Shown here: piece by piece, positions 26,089-34,000 of the stretch
How the letters are laid out: each line of letters opens with the position of its first letter
Numbering within the stretch: position 1 is the first letter of the stretch
NCBI RefSeq assembly: GCF_012395835.1
Contig: NZ_JAAZSQ010000011.1
Span: 62,669-115,670, forward strand
Direction: 5' to 3'
Length of the DNA: 53,002 nucleotides
Source of the DNA: Arthrobacter mobilis
GTDB lineage: Bacteria; Actinomycetota; Actinomycetes; Actinomycetales; Micrococcaceae
Position numbers and translations under genes: made by a program
The notes under the pieces: model-generated
The model's input: only the letters and a program-made list of their open reading frames with translations
Databases searched by the model: none
Told to the model about the DNA's origin: nothing

Positions 26089-28046
26089 GAGTGTTCTCCC
26101 CTTGCTGGAAAGCTGGTTTGCAGCTCCGGTTCCGCCGCACTGAAAATGCTGCGTAGCCTGCGGGAGCGGCCGGGCGGGCGGTAGCTGATGTCCGCGGCAT
26201 CGATCTGCGGGGGCAGCACGAAGCCGTCCCACTGCTCGCTGGAGTTCTGCAGGAAAGTTTCCATTTCCGGAGCCCAGGTGTGTCCGCCATGCCCGGGGGC
26301 GTCACCGTAGCGGTGCATGACGTAGTTCTGGCCGTGGCCGCGGTAGATGCTCCCGCCGGCTGCCTCCACTGCCTGCAGCAGGCAGCGGTCCACCGCCCGG
26401 TGCACCGGGCGCCAGCCGCCGAGGTCGGCCAGGTCCTGCCGGGAGATCAGCATGGTACCGCCAGCCACATGGTGGCAGTAGCGTTCCCCCTCCGCGGGCC
26501 TGCGGGTGAGGATGTCCAGATCCTCGAGGTAGACGAATTCGACCTGGCTGCCGACCAGGTCCGCCCCTGAGTACCGGCGGGCCTGGACCAGATCGCGGAG
26601 GTGGTTGCGCCCGTACCAGTCGTCGTCGTCCATCTTGGCCAGCAGCTCCCCGCTGGCAGCCGCAACTCCGATGTTGAGCACCTGGCCCAGGACCTGCTCC
26701 GCGCCTGCCGTACGGACCACCAGGTCACGCGAGCACTCCGCGCGCAGCCGGTCCAGTTCCCCGTCCGGCAGTTCGATCCCGTGCAGCACCAGCACGATTT
26801 CCACCGCAGGCCAGCTCTGCCTGTCGATTTGGCGTACGGCCTCGCGGACGCGGTCCGCGCGGCGGGTGGCCAGCAGCACGCTCACCGTCGCAGGTTCCGG
26901 CTGTGCCAGGTTGGGAACCCAGCGGGCCCAGCGCGCGGCCGGCTCGAACAGATCGAGCGCCAGCCTGCGCATGTCAATGGACTTGGATTCGCGCCGCAGC
27001 GGCGTGTCCTGCGCGTCGAAGTCCGTCACGGCAGCGGCCAGGTCCGGCCCAAGCAGCTGCAGAGCCCGGCTGCCGGGACCGGCGAGCATCGGGATACCGG
27101 CGACGGCGAGGTTGGAGATGACGACAGAGGCGGAGCGCTGGTCGGAGGCGGAGAGCAGCCCGGCAATATCCACGTAGCTGTGCGGGCGCAGGGCCGCGAC
27201 AGTGTGCGCCCCCACCGGCTCGCCGGGTGCCAGAACGGCGGTCCCGTGCACGCCGTCGAAGGCCACGCCGCCGTCCGGCGCGGGCACCGCCTGCACGATG
27301 CCTGACCCGGGGTAGGGCTCAAAGCCGCGCGGCGACACCGACCGGACGTCCACCGGCGGCAGGGCGGTGGACCAGCCGTCGACGTCGGCCAGGCCGGACT
27401 CCGGCAGGATGATCCGGGCCGGCCGGCGCACCGAAGTGATCTCCGGCGCAGTAGCGGCCACCAGTACATCCACCGGAAAGATGTCATGTTCTTCCGGCTC
27501 AAGCATGTCCGGGGTGAGGGAACGGGCCAGCGGGTCTCCGGCGGCCCACGCGGCGTGGACGGGATCAGTGAGGCCGATCCGCAGGCCGCGGACCACCGAT
27601 CCCGGCCGGCCGACCTGGAAGTGCGTGAGCGCGGCGGCGACCGCGCGGTGCACATCCACCCAGTTCCCGGCAGACACCGTGACCGCTACATAACCGGCGG
27701 GGGCAGCCGACCCGGCGACCATCAGGCCGCTGCGCAGCTGGGCAACAGTAGGCGGGCCGGACTCCGGACCGGCGGCGGGATGGTCCCGCAGCACCAGATG
27801 GACCCGGTGCGCCTTGCCGGACAGGGACAGCAGCGGCAGCCACCGGCGGGCCTGCGCCAGGGACTGTGCGGCCAGCACAAAGTTGTCGTGCCAGAGCTGC
27901 TGCGTTCCGGAACCGCGGTCAATGCGTGCCGGGTCCGCCAGATCCTCCAGCGCCCACTCGTAGGCTTTCGGGCCGAGCTTCAGTGCCGTGGCCAGCTGCG
28001 GGAGGGAAAAATCGTAGCTGCCGGCCAGCGTGTTCGTCAGATCCAC
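26085..28046 (-). CDS. GT2 glycosyltransferase with long unassigned N-terminal region
   Basis: This 653-residue protein starts at GTG 28046, which lies 7 nt after the preceding stop behind GGGTGAG. Residues 1-380 have no recognised domain, though strand-like text such as VVISNLAVAGIPMLAGPGSR suggests a Rossmann-like fold. GT2 begins near residue 388 (VSVLLATRRADRVREAVRQI, VEIVLVLHG) and has the metal site LLAKMDDDDWYGRNH near 472 and GGTMLISRQDLADLGGWRPV. The KxDDDDxYG block recurs in the CgeB-GT2 fusion at 30251-32164, so the two C-terminal domains are probably related. The ATG at 28253 lies inside the preceding gene in another frame and was rejected. Confidence 0.82.
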   Translation of the reverse strand: MDLTNTLAGSYDFSLPQLATALKLGPKAYEWALEDLADPARIDRGSGTQQLWHDNFVLAAQSLAQARRWLPLLSLSGKAHRVHLVLRDHPAAGPESGPPTVAQLRSGLMVAGSAAPAGYVAVTVSAGNWVDVHRAVAAALTHFQVGRPGSVVRGLRIGLTDPVHAAWAAGDPLARSLTPDMLEPEEHDIFPVDVLVAATAPEITSVRRPARIILPESGLADVDGWSTALPPVDVRSVSPRGFEPYPGSGIVQAVPAPDGGVAFDGVHGTAVLAPGEPVGAHTVAALRPHSYVDIAGLLSASDQRSASVVISNLAVAGIPMLAGPGSRALQLLGPDLAAAVTDFDAQDTPLRRESKSIDMRRLALDLFEPAARWARWVPNLAQPEPATVSVLLATRRADRVREAVRQIDRQSWPAVEIVLVLHGIELPDGELDRLRAECSRDLVVRTAGAEQVLGQVLNIGVAAASGELLAKMDDDDWYGRNHLRDLVQARRYSGADLVGSQVEFVYLEDLDILTRRPAEGERYCHHVAGGTMLISRQDLADLGGWRPVHRAVDRCLLQAVEAAGGSIYRGHGQNYVMHRYGDAPGHGGHTWAPEMETFLQNSSEQWDGFVLPPQIDAADISYRPPGRSRRLRSIFSAAEPELQTSFPARGEHS

Positions 28047-28053
28047 CGCTATC

Positions 28054-28923
28054 TCACCCGGTGGTCCAGCGGCGCAGGCGGAGGGCAGTCCGCGCGGCCA
28101 GGTACCGCGGCCCCTTCCGCACCGCGCGCAGCGGAACACTCCCGAACGGCCGCCGGGCAGTGCCGCCGGCCGGAGCAGCCGAGGAGGCTTCCTGCCACCA
28201 GTGGCGCTTGGCGCGGGCCAGTTCGCTTTCGAGCTGCCGGATCTGCTGCTCATAGTCCCGGCGGGCTGCAGGATCCTTCAGGTCCTTGACCACGACGTGG
28301 ACGTCGAACCTGCCGGCGGCACCCTTGCGAAGGAACATCTTCGGCGCGGGCCGGCCGGCGGCGTAGGCGCCCAGGCTGGCACCGGACACCCAGCGTTCGC
28401 CGCCGTCGTCCCGGATCCCCTGCTCGGCGGCGCTTAGGTCTGCCGCGGAACCCAACCCGGCCGTGTCCCACAGTTCCAAAGAACCGGAAACACCGTCAAC
28501 CACTGCGCGCAGCAGCCGGGCACCGGATTCCTGGGCGGCCTCCACGGCTGCCTGCACTGAGTGGCTGCCGAAGACGACTCCGGCAGGACAGACCAGCAAA
28601 TACTGCGCGCCCAGGACAGCCTCGTCCACGGTTCGGACAAATCTAACGTCCGGCTCGAACGCCAGCCACTGCTCCAGTAGCACGGAATCCTCCGAGTCCG
28701 GTATCAGAACCTGCAGCGGGTTGCGCTGCGTGCTGCCGGTCAAGATCGAACTGATGGACAGGGCGGCAGTCCGGGCATCGGCGCTGCGGGCGTCCAGCAG
28801 GATGGTCAGCATGGCTGCCCAGCTGCGGCGGGGCTGCTGGAGGTCGACCACCGGCAGTCCGGCTTCCTGCTGCCACTGCCTGATCTGCTTATGGACGTCC
28901 AGGGTTACTGCGAGGTCTGTCAC
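28054..28923 (-). CDS. Hypothetical protein, degenerate GT-A-like fold
   Basis: This 289-residue protein opens with a helix (VHKQIRQWQQEAG) and has strand-helix text recalling a GT2 domain: LQVLIPDSEDSVLLEQWLAF, then ALGAQ-type helix and YLLVCPAGVVFGSHSVQAAV. Where GT2 enzymes have an aspartate pair, the sequence reads CPAGV, so catalysis is unlikely. A charged, probably coiled segment (YEQQIRQLESELARAKRHWW, about residues 230-250) and a basic tail follow. It may be a scaffold or a regulatory glycosyltransferase homologue. It lies 9 nt after wecC and 7 nt before the next glycosyltransferase. Confidence 0.6.
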   Translation of the reverse strand: MTDLAVTLDVHKQIRQWQQEAGLPVVDLQQPRRSWAAMLTILLDARSADARTAALSISSILTGSTQRNPLQVLIPDSEDSVLLEQWLAFEPDVRFVRTVDEAVLGAQYLLVCPAGVVFGSHSVQAAVEAAQESGARLLRAVVDGVSGSLELWDTAGLGSAADLSAAEQGIRDDGGERWVSGASLGAYAAGRPAPKMFLRKGAAGRFDVHVVVKDLKDPAARRDYEQQIRQLESELARAKRHWWQEASSAAPAGGTARRPFGSVPLRAVRKGPRYLAARTALRLRRWTTG

Positions 28924-28932
28924 GGGATGGTC

Positions 28933-30240
28933 CTAGAGCGCGAGCGAGGGAACTGCTGCGGCGGCCAGGGAGCCGTCCGCGCCGTCGGCCGGCCGCCAGA
29001 CACCGCGGGTGTCAATGATCCGCCTGCCCAGCAGCCGGTCCTGGTCCAGGGCCTTGAACTCGTCATGGTCCACCAGCAGGACCACCAGGTCTGCGGCCTC
29101 CAAAGCCGTGTCCAGCTCTGCCAGGCCAATGTTCCCCGCGCCGGCAAGGGCCTGCGGCAGTGCGGGCACATGCGGGTCCACGGCCAGCAGGGTGGCCCCC
29201 GGCGCGGCGTCGGCGAGCAGGCGGACCACGTCCATCGCCGGAGATTCGCGGGTATCGTCCACATTGGCCTTGAAGGCCAGGCCAAGCAGGGCAATGGTGG
29301 GTGCGGGAACGTCCGCCACCGCTGCCAGGGCCCGGTCCACGACATGCCCGGGCATGGAATCGTTCAGTTCACGTGCTGCCCGTGCGAGGCCGGAGTGGTT
29401 GGGGAAAGCGCTGACCAGGAACCAGGGATCCACGGCGATGCAGTGCCCGCCTACGCCCGGACCGGGCTTGAGGATGTCCACCCGGGGGTGCCGGTTGGCC
29501 AACTCGATCAGGCGCCAGACGTCCACGCCGAGCTGGCCGCACATCAGGGCCAGCTGGTTGGCGAAGGCGATGTTCAGATCCCGGAAGGAGTTCTCCGCGA
29601 GCTTGGTCATCTCCGCGGTCTTGGCGTCGGTGACATGGATTTCGCCCTGGCAGATCACCTCGTAGAGTTCCTTGGCCATGCGCGAAGCCTCGGGCGTCAG
29701 GCCGCCGACGACACGGTCATTGGTGACGATTTCGATCATGATCCGGCCCGGCAGCACGCGCTCGGGCGAATGGGCCAGATGGATCTGCCGCTTGCCCGGC
29801 TCCGGCAGCAGGCACAGGTCCGGACGGGCCGCCACCAGGAACTCGCCGATGCGTTCGGTGGTGCCGGGCGGGGAAGTCGATTCCAGGATGACGAGTTCGC
29901 CGCCGCGCAGCACAGGTGCGATCATTTCCGCGGCACTACGCAAGTAGGAGAGATCGACGTCCTTGTCCTCGGCTACAGGCGTGGGGACGGCGATGATGAA
30001 CGCATCCGCCTGCGGCACTTCAGTGAAAGCTTTAAGACTTCCCAAACTCACGGTGCCGGAGACCACCACGCCCAGATCCGGTTCGACGAAAGGCACTTCC
30101 CCGCGGTTTACGGCGTCCACGGTGGACTGCTTCACGTCGACGCCGGCAACCTTTTTGCCGTGGCTGGCGAACGTCGCCGCCGTCGGCAGGCCGATATAAC
30201 CCAGGCCGATAACGGCCAGATCGAACGTGGTTTTCCCCAT
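28933..30240 (-). CDS. wecC: UDP-N-acetyl-D-mannosamine dehydrogenase WecC
   Basis: This 435-residue member of the UDP-sugar dehydrogenase family oxidises UDP-ManNAc to UDP-ManNAcA with two NAD. The motifs are VIGLGYIGLPTAATFASHGK (NAD-binding), VPTPV, LESTSPPGTTERI, AHSPERVLPG, KLAENSFRDLNIAFANQLAL, and GVGGHCIAVDPWFLV with catalytic Cys267, then GLAFKANVDDTRESPAMDVV. The VPTP...SPERV...G pattern and HCIAVDPWF fit WecC better than UDP-glucose dehydrogenase. The presence of wecB supports ManNAcA as the product. ATG 30240 follows AGGGGG at good spacing. Confidence 0.93.
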   Translation of the reverse strand: MGKTTFDLAVIGLGYIGLPTAATFASHGKKVAGVDVKQSTVDAVNRGEVPFVEPDLGVVVSGTVSLGSLKAFTEVPQADAFIIAVPTPVAEDKDVDLSYLRSAAEMIAPVLRGGELVILESTSPPGTTERIGEFLVAARPDLCLLPEPGKRQIHLAHSPERVLPGRIMIEIVTNDRVVGGLTPEASRMAKELYEVICQGEIHVTDAKTAEMTKLAENSFRDLNIAFANQLALMCGQLGVDVWRLIELANRHPRVDILKPGPGVGGHCIAVDPWFLVSAFPNHSGLARAARELNDSMPGHVVDRALAAVADVPAPTIALLGLAFKANVDDTRESPAMDVVRLLADAAPGATLLAVDPHVPALPQALAGAGNIGLAELDTALEAADLVVLLVDHDEFKALDQDRLLGRRIIDTRGVWRPADGADGSLAAAAVPSLAL

Positions 30241-30250
30241 AATGGACCCC

Positions 30251-32164
30251 CTACAAAAAGACCTGTTCCACGGGATTCCCGAAAAACTTGATGGAAGACG
30301 AGGCGAGCAGTTCGCCTGCGCTCACTTGCCAGGTGTGCTGCGTATGGTCAGCGCTGCGGACCTGACAGTAGTTGAACCGGTCCGCGGCGTAAATCTTCCG
30401 ACCCGATTCTAGGACAGTTCTCAGGAAGGTCGTGTCCTCGCCCCGGTTAACGGCCGGAAACGGGTGTTCTCGGAAGGTTTCCAAACGGGCGAAAAGCGTT
30501 GGGCCTGCAACGAAGTGCGAGTACCGGTGCTCCAAATGTGAGTTTCGCAACACCGTGACGGCCGGCGCTTGGAAATGCATGTAGTGCGCCATCTTTCCGA
30601 CCACGGCGGCCCCGGAGTAGTCCAGTGCCTGCAGCTGGTCGAACAGGTACCACGGACCGTACAGATCGTCGTCGTCCCATTTGGCGGCAAATTCCCCCGA
30701 AGCCTTCTCCGCCAAGGCGTTCAAACACTCCCCGAGGGTCATCTCGGCGGGGAATTCCAGTGCGGACGCGTCCGCGATGCCGGCCTCCCGGCACTTGCGG
30801 TGGAACTGGTCCAGGTCCACCGCAAACCCGTGGGCGCCGTAGACGAGCTGGACGTCGACCCCGCGCTGGCTGGCCACGCCCTCGATCACGTGGTCGAGCT
30901 GGTCCGGACGGATGCTTGAGGCCAGAACGGAGACCAACGGCCTGTCCTCCGTGGCTGCCAGCTGCGGCCTGACCGCGCGCAGGATCTGCTCCGCGCGGTG
31001 CCGGTAGGTATGCCCGGCCCAGATCCGACGCTGGGCGAGATGGACCAGACGCTGGGCATAGTCGGGATTGTTCAGCAGGGTGCGGATGACGTTGGCCGCC
31101 TCCTGCCGGCTGTCCACCAGCGGCAGTTCGCCTTCGGGAAAGAAGTGCAGCATGGCAGGGCTGGGGGTCGAGACCACGGTGGCGCCGGCCGCAGTCATCT
31201 CAAAAACCCGGCGCGAGCACATGGTGGACGAATCCACTACCGAGTTGACGTTGAGGAAGACCTTGTACGCCTTGTAGGCGGTGAGCATTTGGGCGTAGTC
31301 CAGCGAGCCGGCCACGTATTTGTCCAGTGGGGCCGGGAACTGGTACTCGTCCTGGCGGCCCAGCTGGCGGGAGAAGATCTCGAAACTGTAGTCCTGCCCG
31401 CTGCAGGCGTCGGCGGCCGCTGGCAGAATGATGTCCATCTGCTCGCGCCGTTCCGGATATTTGTGGGCGAAGTACATCCCGGCGAAGGCAACGTCCCGCT
31501 CCTGCCAGCCGTGCCGGGGCCGGACCGGGTTGTGGATCTTCGGCTGGGCCGCGAAGGGCAGGCAGCCCACCTGGTCATGGCCCAGGTCCGAACGGTAACG
31601 CGGCAGCATGTTCTGGTCGCTGGTGAAAACGTAGTCGCACAGCCTGGCCAACGGCAGAAAGTCCTCGTAGTGCGGCGGATCCTCCTTGTTCCAGAACACC
31701 ACCGGGATGCCCAAGGACCTCACGGCATCGATCAGTTCACGGATCTGCGGGGCCGGCCCGCTGCTGCCCAGCAGCTTGTAGCGCCAGGCGCCGCCGTTGG
31801 CGGCCCAGGCGGACTCGATCAGCACCAGGTCCAGACCCAGCGCTTCCATGTCCCCGGCGGTTGTTCCAGGCGCCAGCGGCGTGCACCGCCACTCCCACTC
31901 AAAGCCGGCCAGCGAGAATTCATCCATGATGACGCCGGCGTGCACGGTGAGATTGGCGGGAACCGCTGCTGCCAGCTGGGCAGGCTCGAACCGGGGCCGG
32001 CGCCGGCGGACCGGCGCGGCCAGGGACAGCAAGGTGCTGCGCAGCGGACCGGGACCCGTGCCGGCCGGGTCCTGGCGGCGCACGTGTTCGCGCAGCGCGC
32101 CGAGGCCGCCGTTGCGCAGGTGCCAGAAGCCCCGGCGCAGCGGGGTCAGTATCGCATTGTTCAT
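30251..32164 (-). CDS. CgeB-like glycosyltransferase fused to GT2 domain
   Basis: This is a 637-residue protein. Residues about 70-400 match the CgeB/DUF3880-type glycosyltransferase region: LVLIESAWAANGGAWRYKLL, IPVVFWNKEDPPHYEDFLPL, CDYVFTSDQNMLPRYRSDLG, VAFAGMYFAHKYPERREQMD and TMCSRRVFEMTAAGATVVST. From about residue 410 a GT2 domain begins (PLVSVLASSIRPDQLDHVIE), with EFAAKWDDDDLYGPWYLFDQ near 490-510. The protein may perform two transfers. It is cytoplasmic, with no signal or helix. It starts 11 nt after the ABC ATPase and ends 10 nt before wecC. Confidence 0.85.
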   Translation of the reverse strand: MNNAILTPLRRGFWHLRNGGLGALREHVRRQDPAGTGPGPLRSTLLSLAAPVRRRRPRFEPAQLAAAVPANLTVHAGVIMDEFSLAGFEWEWRCTPLAPGTTAGDMEALGLDLVLIESAWAANGGAWRYKLLGSSGPAPQIRELIDAVRSLGIPVVFWNKEDPPHYEDFLPLARLCDYVFTSDQNMLPRYRSDLGHDQVGCLPFAAQPKIHNPVRPRHGWQERDVAFAGMYFAHKYPERREQMDIILPAAADACSGQDYSFEIFSRQLGRQDEYQFPAPLDKYVAGSLDYAQMLTAYKAYKVFLNVNSVVDSSTMCSRRVFEMTAAGATVVSTPSPAMLHFFPEGELPLVDSRQEAANVIRTLLNNPDYAQRLVHLAQRRIWAGHTYRHRAEQILRAVRPQLAATEDRPLVSVLASSIRPDQLDHVIEGVASQRGVDVQLVYGAHGFAVDLDQFHRKCREAGIADASALEFPAEMTLGECLNALAEKASGEFAAKWDDDDLYGPWYLFDQLQALDYSGAAVVGKMAHYMHFQAPAVTVLRNSHLEHRYSHFVAGPTLFARLETFREHPFPAVNRGEDTTFLRTVLESGRKIYAADRFNYCQVRSADHTQHTWQVSAGELLASSSIKFFGNPVEQVFL

Positions 32165-32175
32165 TACTTGCTCAC

Positions 32176-33111
32176 TTAAGGTTTGCCGGCGGCGCGCTTA
32201 CGGGCTGCCTTGGCACTGCGCCAGCCGCTCTCCAGCAGATCGGTCCGGATCTGCGGGCGGCTGGCCATGATTTCATTGCGGATCTGCATGCCGTAGTCCT
32301 TGTTGCCCTGGGTCATGCGCCAGACGAAGTTGTGGTACTCCTTGGTCACCACCTCGGGGTCCCCGTCCATGATGAAGTCCCCCTTGTCCAGCCAGATGCA
32401 GCGGTTGCAGTTTTCCTTGATGGTGCCCAGGCTGTGGCTGACGATGAAGACAGTGCCGGCCTGTTCGCGGATGAAGTCCATACGCTGCTTGGACCGCTGC
32501 TTGAACTGCGCGTCGCCGGTATTCAACGCCTCGTCCACGAGCAGGATCTCCGGATCCACCGCGCAGGCGATGGCAAAGCGCAGCCGGGCGCCCATGCCGG
32601 CGGAGTAGGTCTTCATCGGGTGGTTGATCTCGTCCTCCAGCCCGGACATCTCCACCACGCTGTCGTATTTGCTCTCGACCTCGTCCTCGCTCATACCCAT
32701 GGCCAGGCAGCCAAGGCGGATGTTCTGGGCACCGGAGAGCGAGGGAATCAAGGCCGCGTTCACGCCCAGCAGGACCGGCTCGCTCTGGGCGTAGATGGAC
32801 CCGCCGGTGGGCAGGGTCAGGCCCGCCAGGACGCGCATCAGGGTGCTCTTGCCGGAGCCGTTGCGGCCCACGATGCCGATCGAATCCCCCTTGTAGCCCA
32901 CAAAGCTGATCTGGTGCAGCGCGTGCTTGACTGTACTCGAAGAGCCGCCAAACCGTCGCCGCGCTGCCGCCAAGATGCCCCCGGTGCCGTCCCCGACGTC
33001 CCCGTGGTGCTGGGTCCGGTAGTGGACGTCCACGTTGTCCACGACAATGGACGGCTCGGCGTCCCACCGGACGCCGCTCTCCGACAAGGCAAACTTAGCT
33101 GACCCGGCCAT
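32176..33111 (-). CDS. ABC transporter ATP-binding protein, polysaccharide/teichoic acid exporter (Wzt/TagH-like)
   Basis: This is a 311-residue ATPase. It has the N-terminal extension typical of the group (VDNVDVHYRT, then SSTVKHALHQISFVGYKGDS), Walker A GIVGRNGSGKSTLMRVLAGL, signature TYSAGMGARLRFAIACAVDP, Walker B EILLVDEALNTGD and the switch His in VSHSLGTIKENC. After the nucleotide-binding domain only about 60 residues remain, so there is no large carbohydrate-binding tail as in Wzt of O-antigen systems, and it is closer to short TagH-like forms. The start is ATG 33111 (MAGSAKF), overlapping the permease gene by 17 nt. Confidence 0.93.
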   Translation of the reverse strand: MAGSAKFALSESGVRWDAEPSIVVDNVDVHYRTQHHGDVGDGTGGILAAARRRFGGSSSTVKHALHQISFVGYKGDSIGIVGRNGSGKSTLMRVLAGLTLPTGGSIYAQSEPVLLGVNAALIPSLSGAQNIRLGCLAMGMSEDEVESKYDSVVEMSGLEDEINHPMKTYSAGMGARLRFAIACAVDPEILLVDEALNTGDAQFKQRSKQRMDFIREQAGTVFIVSHSLGTIKENCNRCIWLDKGDFIMDGDPEVVTKEYHNFVWRMTQGNKDYGMQIRNEIMASRPQIRTDLLESGWRSAKAARKRAAGKP

Positions 33112-34000
33112 ACGACTCCTCCTGCCGCCAGAAAACAAAGAAACCTGCGGCCAGCAGACCCAAGGACCAGACCGCCAGTGTTGCCCAGCTCTGCCAAGCC
33201 GGGGTGGCGGCATAGAGCACCGAGTCCCGGACGATATCGATCACGCAGAACAGCGGGTTCGCTTCCAGGATCTTCACCAGGGGCGGATATTCGTTGAAGC
33301 GGTCGAAGCTGTAGAACACCGCCGAGCCGTACATCCACAAACGCAACACAAAGGACAGCAGGTTGCCGATGTCATGGACCTTGTACAGGAATGGCGCCAG
33401 GAGCATGCTGAGGCCGAGGTTGAACAGGTGCTGCAGCAGCATTACCGGGATAATCAGCAGCCACCGCCAGGTGATTTCCTCCACCGGCGCCGCCACGATG
33501 ACCAGCAGCAGCATCACGATGGTGGACGGAACGGACGAGAGCAGCTCCCGCAGGTTGGCGGCAATCGGCAGCGCCGCGCGCGGAAAGGTGAACGCCTTGA
33601 TCACGGATTCATTGGCCACAAGACTCCGGGCGCCAGCTAGGATCGCCGAGGCGCTGAACTGGAAGGTGAAGATGCCGATCACGAGATAGCCGACGAAATT
33701 GTCGATGCCCCGGCCGGTGCCCAGCAGCATGCCGAAAATGAAGTAGTAGGTCAGCCCGTTGAACAGCGGCGTGAGGATCAGCCACAAGCTGCCGAGCTTG
33801 TCCTTGTCGTTGGCAGTCTGGACCCGGGCCTGGGCGTCGAAGGCGATGAACTGCCGGCGGTCCCAGAGCTGGACTAGGTAGTCAGTGAAGCCCGGCCGCG
33901 CACCGATCCTGCGCAGTTTTTTCAGGCTGACGGGAACGGTGATGGTTTCCGGGGCGGAGGCCGGCTCTGCTGCCGGGGGTCTGGTCTCGGTCACGGTCAC
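33095..34000 (-). CDS. ABC-2 type permease, polysaccharide/teichoic acid exporter (Wzm/TagG-like)
   Basis: This 301-residue membrane protein has a cytoplasmic N-terminus (about 60 residues, DYLVQLWDRRQFIAFDAQAR) followed by about six hydrophobic helices, including LWLILTPLFNGLTYYFIFGM, LVIGIFTFQFSASAILAGA, SSVPSTIVMLLLVIVAAPV and LLIIPVMLLQHLFNLGLSML. The Asp/Arg-rich amphipathic start before the first helix and the LRLWMYGSAVFYSFDR segment match ABC-2 exporters of teichoic acid and O-antigen. With the ATPase it should move a lipid-linked polymer across the membrane. It overlaps neighbours on both sides. Confidence 0.93.
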   Translation of the reverse strand: MTVTETRPPAAEPASAPETITVPVSLKKLRRIGARPGFTDYLVQLWDRRQFIAFDAQARVQTANDKDKLGSLWLILTPLFNGLTYYFIFGMLLGTGRGIDNFVGYLVIGIFTFQFSASAILAGARSLVANESVIKAFTFPRAALPIAANLRELLSSVPSTIVMLLLVIVAAPVEEITWRWLLIIPVMLLQHLFNLGLSMLLAPFLYKVHDIGNLLSFVLRLWMYGSAVFYSFDRFNEYPPLVKILEANPLFCVIDIVRDSVLYAATPAWQSWATLAVWSLGLLAAGFFVFWRQEESYGRVS

